50,941 nucleotides of DNA from Geotalea sp. SG265 (lineage in GTDB: Bacteria; Desulfobacterota; Desulfuromonadia; Geobacterales; Geobacteraceae): positions 1 through 50,941 of the forward strand of contig NZ_JAKZFT010000022.1 in NCBI RefSeq assembly GCF_022808985.1, in the 5' to 3' direction. The position numbers were made by a program, and so were the translations under genes. Numbering within the stretch: position 1 is the first letter of the stretch; each line of letters begins with the position of its first letter. The notes beneath the pieces were generated by a model. It made no database searches. It was not told where the DNA came from and saw nothing but the letters and a program-made list of their open reading frames with translations. This document shows, in pieces, positions 34,641 to 42,755 of this stretch.

Positions 34641-35708
34641 ATGCAGCCCCCCCCGCTAAGTTTCGAACCCACCCTCGACCGCACCGTTACCGAAAAGCGC
34701 CTCGCCCACCTGCTGGTGCCGGGGCCACTCGCCAGCCACGACCTGGACCGTCGCATCTTGCGCCTTGACCGGTCCTTTCACCGGTATGCCGCATGCCTCC
34801 CCCACGGCCTGTGGGCTCCGGGCCTAGTCATCTCAAACGAAATGCGCGCTCTGGCCGAACTCCTGTTACCATTGCGCGAGATCCTCCCCCTGTTCGATCG
34901 TCTGCTCGCCCGGGGAATGTCTTGTCCCCCTTTTCCCGGCGCTTCTGCCATTCACCATGCCCACAGCTGGCTTGATGCTCTCCAGGAACTGGAACGGCTT
35001 GCCACGGGAGCAAATCCTGCCGAACTGCTGACAACTCTGCTCGCCGACGAAGAAAAACGGCGAATATTCTTCTTTCTCAATTTCCTGCCCAAACGGTATG
35101 GGGGCAGCTTCAACCGTTATCCAGGGCAGCGGGATTTTCTGGGGAACTGGCTCATGCAGCACAAGCAGCGGTACAAAGGCAAGCTGCGATGTCTCGATGC
35201 CGCCTGCGGCAGCGGCGAGGGAACCTACGATCTGGCTGCGCTGCTGGTGCAATGCGGCTTCCCTCCGGAGGATTTTCTCATCCATGGCGCCACCGTCGAA
35301 CCGTTCGAGCTGTTTGCCGCAGCCCACGCCTTTTTTCCCCACGACCATGAGCGCCAGAGAAGCTACCAACGGCAGGTGGCGCCGCTCTTTGCAGACAACA
35401 CCTGCGCGCGCATAAATTTCAGACTGGAAGACATTGCCCACACGCCGATACTGGACGAACCGTACCTGATCGTTCTTTGCAACGGCTTCCTGGGTGGCCC
35501 TTTTCTCCATGAGCAAAGGGGGCTTGCGGCTGCGGTCACGGGATTGGCTGGACGGCTGGAAACGGGAGGCATTCTGCTGGCAGCCGACAGGTTTCACGGC
35601 GGATGGAAGAAGAAGGTACCGGAAACTCTGTTGGCTGAGGTGTTCAGGAAGGCAGGTCTTGAGGTGCTGGAGACAGGCGAGGGACTGGCAGGTGTTAAAA
35701 CCGGATGA
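34641..35708 (+). CDS. SAM-dependent methyltransferase
   Basis: A 355-aa protein. The C-terminal half has SAM motif I LDAACGSGEGTYDLA (~residues 190-204), the acidic region HGATVEPFELFAAA and motif IV-like DEPYLIVLCNGFLGGP. The arrangement is reminiscent of CheR-type methyltransferases, which also carry an N-terminal helical domain. The N-terminal ~150 residues (LVPGPLASHDLDRRILRLD and more) are not recognised. The substrate is unknown. The stop overlaps the convergent KAS III gene by 14 bp. Confidence 0.75.
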   Translation: MQPPPLSFEPTLDRTVTEKRLAHLLVPGPLASHDLDRRILRLDRSFHRYAACLPHGLWAPGLVISNEMRALAELLLPLREILPLFDRLLARGMSCPPFPGASAIHHAHSWLDALQELERLATGANPAELLTTLLADEEKRRIFFFLNFLPKRYGGSFNRYPGQRDFLGNWLMQHKQRYKGKLRCLDAACGSGEGTYDLAALLVQCGFPPEDFLIHGATVEPFELFAAAHAFFPHDHERQRSYQRQVAPLFADNTCARINFRLEDIAHTPILDEPYLIVLCNGFLGGPFLHEQRGLAAAVTGLAGRLETGGILLAADRFHGGWKKKVPETLLAEVFRKAGLEVLETGEGLAGVKTG

Positions 35709-36678
35709 GGATACCTCCCCAGGAGAGCCCGCCGCCGAAACCCATGATCAGGACCAGGTGCCCGGGCTTGATGGTGCCGCCGGTAACATTTTCGTCCAGC
35801 GCCAAACCAACTGAAGCGGCTGCCGTATTGCCGTAGCGATCCAGATTGAGCAGGAAACGGCTCTTGTCGATGCCGGTCTTTTTGGATATGAAATCGATGA
35901 TGCGAACGTTTGCCTGGTGGGGGATGATAAAATCGAGCTGGTCGGGGCGGACACCGGCCTTGGCGGTCACTTCCTCGATGATCTGGGGAATAACGTCGGT
36001 GGCAAAGATAAAGACACTTTTACCGGCCATTTTGAAGGTATTTTCCTTGGCGGCGATGGTCTCGGCTGTTATGGGCTTCCGCGACCCGGACGACGGGACC
36101 TGAATCAGCTCCCAGCCGGTGCCGTCACTCCTGACGAGGCTCTGAAGAATCCCCTTTTGCTCAGGCGAAGCGCCGAGAATAAGTGCTCCGGCCCCGTCAC
36201 CGAACAGCGGACAGGACGTCTTGTCCTGCATGTCGAGTATCTTTGAATAGGTGTCGGCGCCGATAACCAGGACTTTGCCGTACTTGCCGGACCTAATGAA
36301 ATTGTCGGCCGTTTCCACCGCATAGATAAAGCTGCTGCACACCGCATTCATGTCGAAGGCAAAGGCGTTTTTCGCCCCGATGTTCTTCTGCACCATGCAG
36401 GCCGTTGCCGGCAGAATCATATCGGGCGTGGACGTGGCAACGATGATGCAATCGAGGGAAAGGGGATCGATTCCCCCTTTCTGCAGTGCATCACGTGCCG
36501 CCGCAGTGGCCAGATCGGAGGTGGATTCGGTGGCAGCGGCAAAGCGCCGCTCCCCTATTCCGGTGCGGGAGCGTATCCATTCATCGGCGTTTTCCACCAG
36601 ATAATCGAAGTAACTGTTGCCGATGACGTTTGTCGGCACGAAGCCGCCAGTGGCAAGTACGTGTGAATATATCATCAT
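35695..36678 (-). CDS. fabH: 3-oxoacyl-ACP synthase III family enzyme
   Basis: A 327-aa thiolase-fold enzyme with the catalytic triad C114 (NAVCSSF), H254 (IIPHQANVRI) and N284 (RYGNTAAASVGLAL). The first residues follow KAS III (FVPTNVIGNSYFDYLVENAD, EWIRSRTGIGERRF). It condenses an acyl-CoA with malonyl-ACP to start fatty-acid synthesis. It stands alone, away from a fab cluster, so it may serve a specialised lipid or branched starter; a second copy elsewhere is likely. GGGAGAAG precedes the ATG, and a hairpin lies directly upstream. Confidence 0.88.
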   Translation of the reverse strand: MMIYSHVLATGGFVPTNVIGNSYFDYLVENADEWIRSRTGIGERRFAAATESTSDLATAAARDALQKGGIDPLSLDCIIVATSTPDMILPATACMVQKNIGAKNAFAFDMNAVCSSFIYAVETADNFIRSGKYGKVLVIGADTYSKILDMQDKTSCPLFGDGAGALILGASPEQKGILQSLVRSDGTGWELIQVPSSGSRKPITAETIAAKENTFKMAGKSVFIFATDVIPQIIEEVTAKAGVRPDQLDFIIPHQANVRIIDFISKKTGIDKSRFLLNLDRYGNTAAASVGLALDENVTGGTIKPGHLVLIMGFGGGLSWGGILIRF

Positions 36679-36690
36679 CTTCTCCCATCA

Positions 36691-36708
36691 GTCGGGCAAC
36701 AGCCCGAC
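36691..36708. promoter_or_regulatory. GC-rich hairpin upstream of the KAS III gene
   Basis: GTCGGGC-AACA-GCCCGAC, a perfect 7-bp stem, ends 13 nt before the KAS III start on the minus strand, next to its ribosome binding site. There is no T-run, so it may be a translational or stability element. Confidence 0.45.
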
Positions 36709-36767
36709 AAATCCAAAACGGCGTTAGTTTATCGCACATCAGGATGGTGTTTGTCAAACCCAATAAC

Positions 36768-37082
36768 TCACTTTATTCTTCCCAGAAGCGCATCCGCCAC
36801 GCCGTAGAGCCACAGCCCGAAAAAAGCAGCCAGCAGCCATCGTGCTGCCGGTGTTTCGTTCCGCATCATATCCAGCACCTGTCCCATGTCCGGTGAACCG
36901 GGCACTTTCGCGGCCAGCACGATCTTTCCCACCCCCTGCAGGGCAAAAAAGACGGCTCCCAAAAGAAAAACGTTGACCAGGGCTATCATCACGATCCCCT
37001 TGACCCGGCATCCTTTGTAGAGTTGGCCCAGGCCCGGCAACACCAGGCCGGAAAGCAGCACTGCTTTCATATTCGTACGCAT
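36768..37082 (-). CDS. Small polytopic membrane protein
   Basis: A 104-aa protein with hydrophobic segments at about 6-22, 28-48 and 82-100. The N-terminal LVLPGLGQLYKGCRVKGI matches the glycine-rich 'PGLGQ-Y-G' turn of TM2/DUF5683-like proteins, here followed by a third helix. GAGGAG lies 6 nt before the ATG. The role is unknown. It precedes the KAS III gene on the same strand with a ~90-bp gap and diverges from a HEAT-repeat gene. Confidence 0.7.
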   Translation of the reverse strand: MRTNMKAVLLSGLVLPGLGQLYKGCRVKGIVMIALVNVFLLGAVFFALQGVGKIVLAAKVPGSPDMGQVLDMMRNETPAARWLLAAFFGLWLYGVADALLGRIK

Positions 37083-37141
37083 CCATTGCTCCTCGGTGAA
37101 ATCTGTTGTCCAAAGTGTCCTTTTTTGGTAGAAATAGCCAC

Positions 37142-37723
37142 ATGAATGGAAAAACCCTCGATAAACGACGTCAGGCCCTCGTCGCCGCGCTCAAGGACCC
37201 CAATGAAGAAGTGCGCGCCGCGGCAGCATATTCGCTGGAACGTCTGGAGGGACTCGGCGGCCTGGAAGAGATCCTTGACCTGCTGAGAAAGGGGAACAGG
37301 CCGGCAAAAATAAAGGCTATTTATGCCCTGGGGGCCATCGGAGGCGAAAAGGTCCTGCCGCCACTCCTTTATTGCATTTCCCGTCCGGAAGACGATATCA
37401 AATCGGCAGCCATCGAAGTACTGGGTAATCTGGCGCACCAAGCCGCATTGATGCCGCTCGTGGATAAACTTCGCGATCCTAGCACAGCGATCAGGGCGAA
37501 GGCCATTGCCGCCCTGGCCAATTTCAGGGACCCGTCGCTGGTCCCGGTCCTGCTTCCTTTTTTAGATGCGGATGATGGTTTCATTGATGCCGAAGCGGCA
37601 AGAACCCTCGGTCAGATCGGAAATCGGCAACTGGAGGATCGTCTTATTGCGCTGATGCAATCGCGGCACCCTTCGACCAGGGAAGCGGCAGCTACCGCCC
37701 TGGGAAAGCTGGCGCCGGCATAG
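37142..37723 (+). CDS. HEAT-repeat (PBS lyase-type) protein
   Basis: A 193-aa all-helical protein made of about five ~31-residue HEAT/PBS repeats. Examples are DPNEEVRAAAAYSLERLEG, GNRPAKIKAIYALGAIGG, EDDIKSAAIEVLGNLAH, DPSTAIRAKAIAALANF and HPSTREAAATALGKLA. Such proteins are scaffolds for protein-protein contact. I chose ATG 37142; an in-frame start at 37106 adds a basic, non-repeat stretch. A larger HEAT protein is encoded nearby at 39111-40739 on the other strand. Confidence 0.85.
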   Translation: MNGKTLDKRRQALVAALKDPNEEVRAAAAYSLERLEGLGGLEEILDLLRKGNRPAKIKAIYALGAIGGEKVLPPLLYCISRPEDDIKSAAIEVLGNLAHQAALMPLVDKLRDPSTAIRAKAIAALANFRDPSLVPVLLPFLDADDGFIDAEAARTLGQIGNRQLEDRLIALMQSRHPSTREAAATALGKLAPA

Positions 37724-37744
37724 CCCATCCTTCCTGCCTAAGGG

Positions 37745-39118
37745 CTACCGTGCCGTCATGGAGAGACAAGCGGCAACATCGATGTTTTTCACCAGAGGAT
37801 CGACGACCGCTACTATTCTGGCATAGGTATTTCCCTTGTCATCAACCAGCTTCCTGCGGAGAGGAACGGCAAGTCTTCTCCCCGAAGCATCCAGGACAAT
37901 CTTTACCTTCGGTGCATGGCTCTCCTTGAGATTCGGTCGATACACCACGGCGATCTCGTTGGTATCGAGCCTCACCACCGTCCCTACCGGGTACTCCCCC
38001 ATCATCTCCCTGAGTGTCGCCACAATGTTACCATTGAGATACGACCCCGCGATCGTCTGCAGATGGGTGATGGCCTCCCTGGGGTTGAGTGCTTTTTGGT
38101 AGACTCGGACCGTCGTGATGGCGTCATAGCAGTCGGCGGCGGCAACGATCTCGCTGATGGCAGTGAAGGGCATTTCCCTTGCCCATTCGGGATAGCCTTT
38201 ACGATTGTAGCCGATATGGTGCCCAAGAACCGCCTGAGCAACCTTTGGGCTGATTCCCTTCATTTTGCCGATGATTTCGGTGCCTGATTCGGTATGCTTC
38301 TTCATCGCTTCGAACTCGCCCGGTGTCAGCTTGCCCGGCTTGTTGAGGATGCTCTTTTCTACTCGCACCTTTCCCACATCGTGGAGGAAACCGGCCATGC
38401 CGACCGCCTCCATTTCCTCCGGCCCATACTGCAGGTGTGAGGCGATAGCCATGGCGATTACCCCCACGTTGACGCTGTGGGTAAAGGTATAGTTATCGTA
38501 GTCCTTGATCATGGACAAGGCCAGTAGCGCTGCCGGGTCCTTTACCGCCAGCGACGCCATTTCCCGCACAATGGTCCCTATCCTGTCACTGCCAGGTATC
38601 CTGCCCTGCTCCACGTCCCTGAAGAGCTGCTCAATACTCTCAAGAGCTTCCTGGTGGGTCCTGAGGCAGGCCTCCTCCCGGCGGATTTCTTCCTCCTCCT
38701 CATCCACAGCCGTAATAAGGGAGATGCCCGTTATTCCCTGGGAGGTCATCTCCGCGGTTATCTCGTCGGCTTTCAACCCGCTCTTGCCCAACAGGGTGAC
38801 GAACCGGCCCAGGCCATCGACGGCAACGCCGGGGCAGAAGACGATGCCGTTGATCTCTCTGTCCTGCAGGCGCACCGCCAGCTCTTCTATCCCCGCGGAT
38901 GGCGTGTAAAACATCTGCTCTTCCACAAAGAAAACGCCATCGACTACCCCGAGTCCAATCTCCGGACGGGTTCGCAGTGCTTTTTCCACAATGGAAGCCA
39001 TTTCCTGAAGGGGGCCGAGGGTAGCCGGATGACCCGCTGGATACAGGCTGGTCCCCTTGATCGCCCCTGACAGCAGCGTAGCCAGGCGCTGGGCAACATC
39101 TTCGCCGATCTCACTCAT
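37745..39118 (-). CDS. HD-GYP domain protein, probable cyclic-di-GMP phosphodiesterase
   Basis: A 457-aa protein. The N-terminal ~170 residues hold a domain with SLYPAGHPATLGPLQEM. The HD-GYP domain (~210-400) has HSVNVGVIAMAIASH, FLHDVGKVRVEKSILNKPGK, HHIGYNRKGYP and AADCYDAIT. HD-GYP enzymes hydrolyse cyclic di-GMP. The His-Asp and GYP elements are intact, although HHERxDGxGYP is altered to HHIGYNRKGYP. I chose ATG 39118, which overlaps the upstream HEAT-gene stop by 8 bp and implies coupling. The N-terminal domain resembles that of the HEAT partner. Confidence 0.88.
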   Translation of the reverse strand: MSEIGEDVAQRLATLLSGAIKGTSLYPAGHPATLGPLQEMASIVEKALRTRPEIGLGVVDGVFFVEEQMFYTPSAGIEELAVRLQDREINGIVFCPGVAVDGLGRFVTLLGKSGLKADEITAEMTSQGITGISLITAVDEEEEEIRREEACLRTHQEALESIEQLFRDVEQGRIPGSDRIGTIVREMASLAVKDPAALLALSMIKDYDNYTFTHSVNVGVIAMAIASHLQYGPEEMEAVGMAGFLHDVGKVRVEKSILNKPGKLTPGEFEAMKKHTESGTEIIGKMKGISPKVAQAVLGHHIGYNRKGYPEWAREMPFTAISEIVAAADCYDAITTVRVYQKALNPREAITHLQTIAGSYLNGNIVATLREMMGEYPVGTVVRLDTNEIAVVYRPNLKESHAPKVKIVLDASGRRLAVPLRRKLVDDKGNTYARIVAVVDPLVKNIDVAACLSMTAR

Positions 39119-40739
39119 AGATATCTTCCGCCACCCTTTCGATGGTGTCGACCGCTTCACTGCACGCTTTTCCCAGAGTCCCCCCCTTCGCGGCACAAGC
39201 TTTCAAGGCAGGAAGAACCGTTTCATCGCCGATCCTGCCGAGGGCCGTGGCGGTGAACACCTTGAGCTCGTCCCACTTGCTCCATGGCAACCAACTATGG
39301 GATTCGAGCACCCTGAGGAGGGGACTGGCCGCCCGCCTGTCGCCAATCCTGCCGAGGGCAACGATGGCTTCCTTCTTTTTCTTGAGCTGCGCCGAAAAGA
39401 AGTCCGGTTTTTCGACGATATCGATCAAAAGCTGCACGGCCTTTTTGCTCTTCAACAGACCCAGGGACATGATGGCATGCAGAACAACGGCTGCATCCTT
39501 GTCATCCAGAAGCTCGATAACCATGGATTCGGCATTGTCGCCCCCTGTTTTCACCAAGGCATGGAGGGTTTCCTTCCTGACCCGCTGGTCCCCGTGGTAG
39601 AGTGCCGGTCTCAGCGCATTGGCGCTCTCCCTGCAACCGATCTGGCCAAGAATGGCCACCATGTTACGCACAACATACCACCGTTCATCCTTGAGCATGG
39701 CGAGAAGCGGGGGAACCGCCGCCGGTCCGATGGCAAGCAGTGCGGCTGCCAGGGATTTGCGCGCTTGCAGTCCATCGGCCAGGCAGAGCCGCTGGATGAT
39801 CACATAGGCAATCTTCGCCCCCAGCTTCTTCAGGACGGGATAGATCTTCGCCGCCTCCTGGGCGCTCTTGCTTTCCAGGTGCTGCAGGAGAAAATCGGTC
39901 ATGACGCCGTCTGCCACCTGCTCCAGGGTAAAAGCAGCATAGTCCCTCTGCACCTGGGACCGGCCGGTGTCTGCACTATGCTCCAGAAGGCCGTGCAAAA
40001 CCAGAAAAAGAGGGGCGCAGACCCCCCGCCCCTTGCAATCTTCCGCCTTGGCAGCCAGGTTCCGGGCGAACTGCTGATAGCGGCTGTCATTGGTCTCCCG
40101 ATCCATTCGGGCCAGAAGCTCCATCAGGGAATCGGTATCGGGCTTGTCGTCCCCTGCGGGAGCGGTGCCAGTTTCCCCTTCGGCATTTTCTGCCTCTGCG
40201 GACAGATCGCCGTCTCCTGAAGCCTCCGCTGTTTTCAGCTCTTCTTCCAGCGCCTGCCGCCTTTCCCAGATCACCGACAGGTCAATCTCATTGGCCCAAA
40301 TGGTGCGTATGCCCCTTTCCGGCATCAGTTGGGCCATGCCTCCCCCACGGGCCAAATTCTTCTGATCCATGGACAACAGCTGCAGAAAGGCACGCAGATC
40401 TTCCAAGGAAAGGTCAGGGAGGAAGATCAGCTGCTGGACCCTCCGCATGAACAACTCTCCCGCCAGACTGACGATCATCCTGTTGGCATCGGCTCGCACC
40501 GCTTGGCCTGCGGCTGTAAAGCCCCCCCGGCTGATGGTCAGCGACAGTTCATGTTCCTGAAGGTACTGGCGGAGCGACTCGTAGACGCCGGCAACAATCT
40601 CCTCGCGCTTTGGATGTCCTTCGGGATAAAAGCCGATAGCCCTCATGGCCTTGTAGATATCTGCCAGGAGCGAGCCCGGGTCGTCTTTGCCCACCCGCGG
40701 TAGTACCAGCTTCAATAGGGAATCTGTGCCTTTGTTCAT
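39111..40739 (-). CDS. HEAT-repeat protein coupled to HD-GYP gene
   Basis: A 542-aa protein. The N-terminal ~130 residues contain IGFYPEGHPKREEIVAGVYE, similar to the YPAGHP box of the downstream HD-GYP protein. An acidic linker (~175-210) leads to HEAT repeats covering ~270-535 (KSLAAALLAIGPAAVPPLLA, CRESANALRPALYHGDQRVR and further). It has no membrane segment. The shared N-terminal box and the 8-bp gene overlap suggest the two proteins work together, perhaps with the HEAT part recruiting targets. Confidence 0.8.
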   Translation of the reverse strand: MNKGTDSLLKLVLPRVGKDDPGSLLADIYKAMRAIGFYPEGHPKREEIVAGVYESLRQYLQEHELSLTISRGGFTAAGQAVRADANRMIVSLAGELFMRRVQQLIFLPDLSLEDLRAFLQLLSMDQKNLARGGGMAQLMPERGIRTIWANEIDLSVIWERRQALEEELKTAEASGDGDLSAEAENAEGETGTAPAGDDKPDTDSLMELLARMDRETNDSRYQQFARNLAAKAEDCKGRGVCAPLFLVLHGLLEHSADTGRSQVQRDYAAFTLEQVADGVMTDFLLQHLESKSAQEAAKIYPVLKKLGAKIAYVIIQRLCLADGLQARKSLAAALLAIGPAAVPPLLAMLKDERWYVVRNMVAILGQIGCRESANALRPALYHGDQRVRKETLHALVKTGGDNAESMVIELLDDKDAAVVLHAIMSLGLLKSKKAVQLLIDIVEKPDFFSAQLKKKKEAIVALGRIGDRRAASPLLRVLESHSWLPWSKWDELKVFTATALGRIGDETVLPALKACAAKGGTLGKACSEAVDTIERVAEDIYE

Positions 40740-40839
40740 TTTCTGCCCTGTTTTGATGAGAGAAAAGAAGGTTGGCGAATTTTATCGTAATGTGAAAAAC
40801 ATTGTCAAACGAATACGCCCGGAGAGACTCGGGAGGTCG

Positions 40840-40868
40840 TTGACACCTCGGGAGAAAGAAGCTAGTAT
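40840..40868 (+). promoter_or_regulatory. Sigma70-type promoter of radA
   Basis: TTGACA (40840-40845), 17-bp spacer, TAGTAT (40863-40868), leaving a ~25-nt leader before the ATG at 40900. Confidence 0.7.
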
Positions 40869-40899
40869 CCGCAGCCAGCGAACATATGGGATAAAGGCC

Positions 40900-42246
40900 A
40901 TGAAAACGAAAACCCTCTACAGCTGTCAAAAATGCGGTTATCAGTCCGCCAAGTGGCTTGGCCGATGCCCAGATTGCGGGGCATGGAATACCATGGAGGA
41001 AGAAATCGCCGCCAAATCGATGACCGCAAACAGCCGATCACTACCTGGATCACCGCCGCTGCCCATCAGCCAGGTGGGGGGTGAAGCAGAAATGCATCTG
41101 CCCACCGGCATCTCGGAATTCGACCGGGTATTGGGTGGCGGATTGGTGGCGGGTTCCCTGGTGCTTATCGGCGGCGATCCAGGCATTGGCAAGTCGACCC
41201 TGCTGCTGCAGGCCATGAACCACGTGGCCAAGACCGGCACGATCCTCTACGTTTCCGGAGAGGAGTCAGCGCGGCAGATCAAGCTGCGCGGCGCGAGAAT
41301 GGGGGTGAATGCCCCCGGCCTCTACGTGCTGGCTGAAACCGCCTTGGAGAACATCCTCGTCCACGTCACCAAAATGGAACCGAAGGCGGTCGTCATCGAC
41401 TCCATCCAGACTATCTTCACGTCAGCCCTTGAATCTGCACCTGGTAGCGTCAGCCAGGTTCGTGAAACAGCGGGAAGGCTGATGACCATGGCCAAGGGAA
41501 GTGGCATTCCGGTATTCATCGTCGGCCATGTCACCAAGGACGGCTCCATTGCCGGGCCACGGGTGCTGGAACACCTGGTTGACACCGTCCTATACTTTGA
41601 GGGAGATAGCGGCCATCCCTTCCGTATTCTGCGCGCAGTGAAAAACCGCTTCGGCTCGACCAATGAGATCGGGGTCTTCGAGATGAAGGATACGGGCCTC
41701 TGCGAAGTGAGAAATCCATCCGAGCTGTTCCTCTCCGAACGTCCACTTGGGGTCTCCGGCTCCGTTGTCGTTGCTTCCCTTGAGGGGAGCAGGCCGGTCC
41801 TCGTCGAGCTGCAGGCGCTGGTCAGTGCGTCCTCCCTCGGCGTGCCGCGCCGCACCACAATTGGCGTTGATCATCACCGGCTATCATTGCTCGTGGCCGT
41901 TCTGGAAAAAAAGGTGGGGCTGTCGCTGGCGGGCCAGGATATATTTCTCAATGTGGCCGGTGGGGTAAAGCTCAACGAACCGGCAGCCGACCTGGGCATG
42001 GTCGTCGCTGTGGCCTCCAGCCATCTGGACAAGCCCATTGCCCCCAATACGCTTTTGCTTGGAGAGGTTGGACTGGCCGGAGAAGTGCGTGCCATTACCC
42101 AACCCGAGCTTCGAGTCAAGGAGGCGGCCAAGCTCGGCTTCAGCCGTTGTGTCCTTCCCGCCGGCAATCTGAAACAGGTCAAGGTCAAGGGACTCGAAAT
42201 CGTCGGCGTCAAATCCGTTGACGAAGCCCTGGAAAAGGTCTTTTAG
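40900..42246 (+). CDS. radA: DNA repair protein RadA
   Basis: A 448-aa protein. The N-terminal zinc finger is CQKCGYQSAKWLGRCPDCG. The RecA-like core has Walker A GGDPGIGKSTLLLQ (~92-105), followed by the RadA-specific KNRFGSTNEIGVFEM motif. The C-terminal Lon-like domain has NVAGGVKLNEPAADLGM. RadA promotes branch migration and processing of recombination intermediates. I chose ATG 40900 because the promoter lies just upstream; longer in-frame starts back to 40687 would read through it. Confidence 0.96.
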   Translation: MKTKTLYSCQKCGYQSAKWLGRCPDCGAWNTMEEEIAAKSMTANSRSLPGSPPLPISQVGGEAEMHLPTGISEFDRVLGGGLVAGSLVLIGGDPGIGKSTLLLQAMNHVAKTGTILYVSGEESARQIKLRGARMGVNAPGLYVLAETALENILVHVTKMEPKAVVIDSIQTIFTSALESAPGSVSQVRETAGRLMTMAKGSGIPVFIVGHVTKDGSIAGPRVLEHLVDTVLYFEGDSGHPFRILRAVKNRFGSTNEIGVFEMKDTGLCEVRNPSELFLSERPLGVSGSVVVASLEGSRPVLVELQALVSASSLGVPRRTTIGVDHHRLSLLVAVLEKKVGLSLAGQDIFLNVAGGVKLNEPAADLGMVVAVASSHLDKPIAPNTLLLGEVGLAGEVRAITQPELRVKEAAKLGFSRCVLPAGNLKQVKVKGLEIVGVKSVDEALEKVF

Positions 42247-42342
42247 ATCGCTCGTCCGCGGCCTTTTGAAGAAAATTTTCCTTTACTAAATAGTTAAATT
42301 CCTTTTTAATATTATACTGATTTAGCAAAGGATGGTGAAGGT

Positions 42343-42699
42343 ATGGACTTTGAAAAACTTGAATATTTTAGGAACATCCTGCTGGAGGAGATGCGCCTCC
42401 TCAGGGAAGAAGCCGGCAGGACCGTCTCGGAAATGACCTCTGATACAACCAATTTCCCCGATCCCAACGACCGGGCCACTCAGGAATCGGACCGCAACTT
42501 CGAACTGCGCATCAGGGACCGGGAACGGAAACTCATCAACAAGATCAAGGAAGCACTGCAGCGCATCGAAGACGGCACCTTCGGCATCTGCGAAGTATGC
42601 GAGGAAGCCATCAGCGAAGCCAGGCTCAAAGCACGCCCCGTGACCACCCTTTGCATCGACTGCAAAATGGATCAGGAACAAAAAGAAAAGCTGCGCTAA
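42343..42699 (+). CDS. dksA: DksA/TraR-type transcription factor
   Basis: A 118-aa protein with an N-terminal coiled coil (LEEMRLLREEAGRTVSEM) and a four-cysteine zinc finger CEVCEEAI...CIDC at the C-terminus. The coiled-coil tip DPNDRATQESDRN carries the acidic residues used by DksA to act at the RNA polymerase secondary channel with ppGpp. The size is shorter than E. coli DksA and normal for many deltaproteobacteria. TATACT upstream (about 42313-42318) may be its -10. Confidence 0.9.
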   Translation: MDFEKLEYFRNILLEEMRLLREEAGRTVSEMTSDTTNFPDPNDRATQESDRNFELRIRDRERKLINKIKEALQRIEDGTFGICEVCEEAISEARLKARPVTTLCIDCKMDQEQKEKLR

Positions 42700-42755
42700 G
42701 TCACTGCATGCTCTGATTTTTACCCCTCAGCCCATATCCCGCCGGAGTTTTTACC

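Noticed and set aside
39057-40220. 387-codon plus-strand open frame
   Set aside because: Antisense to the HEAT-repeat gene; low-complexity shadow composition.
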